A stretch of 64,000 nucleotides of DNA, taken from positions 156,323 to 220,322 of the forward strand of contig CAKZPE010000021.1 in NCBI GenBank assembly GCA_937138495.1. The letters are read 5' to 3'. Numbering within the stretch: the stretch's first letter is position 1; every line of letters starts with the position of its first letter. This document shows, in pieces, positions 61,938 through 64,000 of the stretch. Under the pieces are notes generated by a model, which had not been told where the DNA came from, ran no database searches, and worked only from the letters and a program-made list of their open reading frames with translations. Origin of the DNA: an uncultured Oceanospirillaceae bacterium. Lineage in GTDB: Bacteria > Pseudomonadota > Gammaproteobacteria > Pseudomonadales > Balneatricaceae. The position numbers and the translations under genes are program-made.

Positions 61938-62549
61938 ATGGCAAAGATAAGAGAACGTAACCGGGAACTGATTATCCGGGCGGCCAGTAAAGTGTTTGCG
62001 GAACAGGGTTTTGCCGCGGCAAAAACAGTGGATATCGGTGAACTGGCCGGCGTAGCCAAAGCGAATATTTATTACTATTTTAAGACCAAACAGAACCTTT
62101 ACAGCAGTGTGCTGGAAAGCGTTATCGAGCCTTTACTGGCGGCGTCGGATCCTTTTTACGAGCATGATGACCCCCGCATCGCCCTGACGGAATATATCCG
62201 TGCCAAGGTAAAAATCTCCCAGCAACAGCCGTACGCGTCAAAGGTATTTGCCAGTGAAATTATGCACGGGGCGCCTCATTTGCCAGAGGACGTCGCCGAG
62301 CAAATGCTGCAGCAGACCCGCCAGAGCAGCGCCCGGATCCAGGACTGGATTGACCGTGGCCTGATGTCGCCGGTCGATCCGCAACACCTGCTTTTCACTA
62401 TCTGGGCATCCACCCAGACCTATGCCGATTTTGACTGGCAGATTACCCGGGTCACCGGTAAAGATCAGCTCGAAGAAGAAGACTATAACGCCGCGGCAGA
62501 CCTGATTTGCCAACTAGTGCTTAAAGGCTGCGAAGTTAAGTCCCCGTAA
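61938..62549 (+). CDS. RutR-like TetR-family regulator
   Basis: 203 residues from MAKIRERNRELIIRAASKVF. The N-terminal TetR helix-turn-helix is VDIGELAGVAKANIYYYFKTKQNLYSSVL. The C-terminal domain follows E. coli RutR closely (EYIRAKVKISQQQPYASKVFASEIMHGAPHL; IDRGLMSPVDPQHLLFTIWASTQTYADFDWQITRVTG). RutR senses uracil/thymine and controls pyrimidine and also some purine-degradation genes. The gene is divergent from xdhA, with RutR-box-like sequence between, so it probably acts on this purine locus. The effector here may not be uracil. Confidence 0.92.
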   Translation: MAKIRERNRELIIRAASKVFAEQGFAAAKTVDIGELAGVAKANIYYYFKTKQNLYSSVLESVIEPLLAASDPFYEHDDPRIALTEYIRAKVKISQQQPYASKVFASEIMHGAPHLPEDVAEQMLQQTRQSSARIQDWIDRGLMSPVDPQHLLFTIWASTQTYADFDWQITRVTGKDQLEEEDYNAAADLICQLVLKGCEVKSP

Positions 62550-62600
62550 GCAGCCTGCTGCAACTGAAGCGTTGTCTGTCCCTGCCTGTGCGACTGTAAA

Positions 62601-62629
62601 CTGTTATATTTCAGTCATTAAACTGTCAT
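62601..62629 (+). promoter_or_regulatory. Triple Pho-box repeat upstream of phoX
   Basis: CTGTTAT (62601), CAGTCAT (62612) and CTGTCAT (62623): three direct 7-mers at exact 11-bp period, the geometry of PhoB sites. They lie 61-89 bp upstream of the phoX start. Confidence 0.8.
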
Positions 62630-62634
62630 TCACG

Positions 62635-62660
62635 GGTTTTAGGCTGGGCCTCCTAAAACC
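62635..62660 (+). repeat. Perfect hairpin in the phoX leader
   Basis: GGTTTTAGG, CTGGGCCT, CCTAAAACC: 9-bp perfect stem, 8-base loop, between the Pho boxes and the start codon. No T-run follows. It is a candidate 5'-UTR structure or, weaker, the end of the rutR-like transcript. Confidence 0.6.
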
Positions 62661-62689
62661 ACTTATGACACGAATTAAAGGCCAGAATA

Positions 62690-64000
62690 ATGAAAAATCA
62701 GCAGTCGGATTTCAGTAAAATTGTCGATGCCGGCGTTAGTCGCCGACGTTTTTTGCAGGGCGGCGCCACAGCAATGGGTATGTTTCTTGCGGCTAACCCT
62801 GTTGCACAGGCGGTAGCCGCGACTGCCCGACCGGAAAGTAAATTACTGGGCTTTACCAGAGTTGCAACCAGCACCGCCGATACCTTTGTCGTGCCTGAGG
62901 GCTACGTGGCCCGTCCGCTGATTTCATGGGGTGATCCGATTCTTAAAGGTGCCCCGGCGTTTAACGAAAATGGTCAGCAGCCAGCCAGTGCGCAGGCGGC
63001 TCAGTTTGGCGATAACACCGACGGCATGAGCTTCTTCCCACTGACTGAAGACCGTGCCCTGCTGGCAGTGAACAACGAATACACCAACTACAAGCTGTTG
63101 TTTGATCATAAAGGTCAGGCGATGACCGCTGATGATGTGAAAAAAGCCCAGGCGGCACACGGTGTGTCTGTATTTGAAATCAAACGTACTGCTGATGGCT
63201 GGGACTATGTGTCTGATTCGGACTACAACCGCCGCATTACCGCCTATACCGAAATGCAGCTGACCGGGCCTGCCGCGGGCCATGACCTGATGAAAACCGG
63301 TGCGGATGCCAGCGGTACCAAAGTGCTGGGTACCTTTAACAACTGCGCCAACGGTGAAACCCCGTGGGGTACTTACCTGACCTGTGAAGAAAACTTTAAC
63401 GGGTATTTTGCTGCGCCGGGAGAAGGTGTTGAACTGGATCAGCATCAGAAGCGTTATGGTCTGAAAGCCAAAGACCGCGGCTATCAATGGTATAAGTTTG
63501 ATGACCGGTTCGACATGACCAAAGAACCGAACGAACCGCACCGCCATGGCTGGGTGGTTGAGATCGATCCGATGGACCCGACCTCCACCCCGCTGAAGCG
63601 TACTGCGCTGGGCCGTATCAAGCATGAAAACGCGGCGGTAACCGTGGCGGATAACGGCCATGTGGTTGTGTACATGGGCGATGATGAGCGCGGTGAGCAT
63701 ATCTATAAGTTTGTGTCGGCCAACAAGTATCAGCCAGGTAATAATGCGGCTAACCGCAGTCTGCTGGAAGACGGTACTCTGTATGTGGCCCGCTTTGATG
63801 CCGCTGAAGGTGATGTGAAAGGTAAAGGCCAGTGGCTGGAACTGACGTACGGCAAGAATGGCCTGGACAGCGGCAACGGCTTTAACAGCCAGGCTGAGGT
63901 GCTGATTTATGCCCGTGAAGCCGCAACTGTGGTGGGGGCGACAACCATGGACCGCCCGGAGTGGGTGGCGGTGCCTCCGCAAACCAAAACCGTTTGCTCC
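62690..64000 (+). CDS. phoX: PhoX-type alkaline phosphatase (DUF839), C-terminus cut by window edge
   Basis: 437 codons visible, no stop before the edge. A Tat signal is clear: VSRRRFLQGG at residues 16-25, hydrophobic segment, then AxA-type cleavage (AVAATA). The PhoX/DUF839 family is recognised by FGDNTDGMSFFPLTEDRALLAVNNEYTN, TFNNCANGETPWGTYLTCEENFNGYF, HRHGWVVEIDPMDP, GRIKHENAAVTV and YMGDDERGEHIYKFVS. PhoX is a Ca2+/Fe3+-dependent secreted phosphomonoesterase common in marine bacteria. The triple Pho box upstream points to PhoB control under phosphate starvation. The 352-codon frame on the other strand is a shadow. Confidence 0.93.
   Translation, partial: MKNQQSDFSKIVDAGVSRRRFLQGGATAMGMFLAANPVAQAVAATARPESKLLGFTRVATSTADTFVVPEGYVARPLISWGDPILKGAPAFNENGQQPASAQAAQFGDNTDGMSFFPLTEDRALLAVNNEYTNYKLLFDHKGQAMTADDVKKAQAAHGVSVFEIKRTADGWDYVSDSDYNRRITAYTEMQLTGPAAGHDLMKTGADASGTKVLGTFNNCANGETPWGTYLTCEENFNGYFAAPGEGVELDQHQKRYGLKAKDRGYQWYKFDDRFDMTKEPNEPHRHGWVVEIDPMDPTSTPLKRTALGRIKHENAAVTVADNGHVVVYMGDDERGEHIYKFVSANKYQPGNNAANRSLLEDGTLYVARFDAAEGDVKGKGQWLELTYGKNGLDSGNGFNSQAEVLIYAREAATVVGATTMDRPEWVAVPPQTKTVCS

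Noticed and set aside
62924..63982. 352-codon minus-strand open frame at the right edge
   Set aside because: It is antisense to phoX, whose Tat signal and family motifs are clear on the plus strand.

Overview
The window reads as chromosomal DNA of a marine, metabolically versatile gammaproteobacterium of the Oceanospirillales type (Amphritea/Neptunomonas/Marinobacterium-like). This is inferred from gene content: a class II IlvC, a ModF orthologue, a TRAP transporter with a sigma-54 two-component system, betaine-type uptake genes, PhoX, and many c-di-GMP proteins. No rRNA, tRNA, CRISPR array, insertion sequence or prophage was seen. Both ends cut a gene: a LysR regulator at the left edge and a Tat-exported PhoX-type phosphatase at the right.

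Layout. 1-2.3 kb: LysR regulator divergent from two glutathione S-transferases. 2.3-9.7 kb: a c-di-GMP block (REC/PilZ-like response regulator, a GGDEF-EAL protein with a degenerate GGDEF site, and a 1277-residue CHASE-PAS-GAF-PAS-GGDEF-EAL protein with a CZB-like tail). 9.8-11.4 kb: LysR and a LysE exporter. 11.5-16 kb: an iron-type operon (PepSY membrane protein, small exported protein, TonB-dependent receptor) behind a Fur-box-like site. 16.1-19.2 kb: modF and ilvC. 19.5-22.4 kb: a rhomboid protease paired with a B-box zinc-finger/TPR-like membrane protein. 22.6-26.9 kb: MscS channel, BCCT transporter and an orphan betaine-type binding protein. 27.1-37.4 kb: sensor kinase and sigma-54 activator, then a TRAP transporter behind a clear -24/-12 promoter with two palindromic upstream sites, a second TRAP binding protein, and a LysR regulator divergent from a ThDP enzyme. 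37.4-44.9 kb: an AT-rich gap with 8.75 copies of an octamer, a two-partner secretion pair (TpsB/TpsA) and a PhnD-like protein.

45-62.5 kb is a complete aerobic purine-catabolic locus. GuaD converts guanine to xanthine and XdhABC converts xanthine to urate. PuuD, UraH and UraD take urate to allantoin, and PuuE, Alc and AllA take allantoin to glyoxylate. An AzgA-type purine permease, an FCD-GntR regulator, a RutR-like TetR regulator, a LysE exporter and a membrane GGDEF protein sit inside it. The palindrome TTGTATACAA or a close variant lies upstream of puuE, uraH, the permease/gntR pair and xdhA. At puuE and xdhA it is accompanied by a RutR-box-like element (TTGAC-N6-GTCAA), which suggests joint control by the two regulators encoded in the locus. 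This two-operator layout is the most interesting regulatory system I found.

62.6-64 kb: phoX behind three CTGTCAT-type Pho-box repeats at exact 11-bp spacing.
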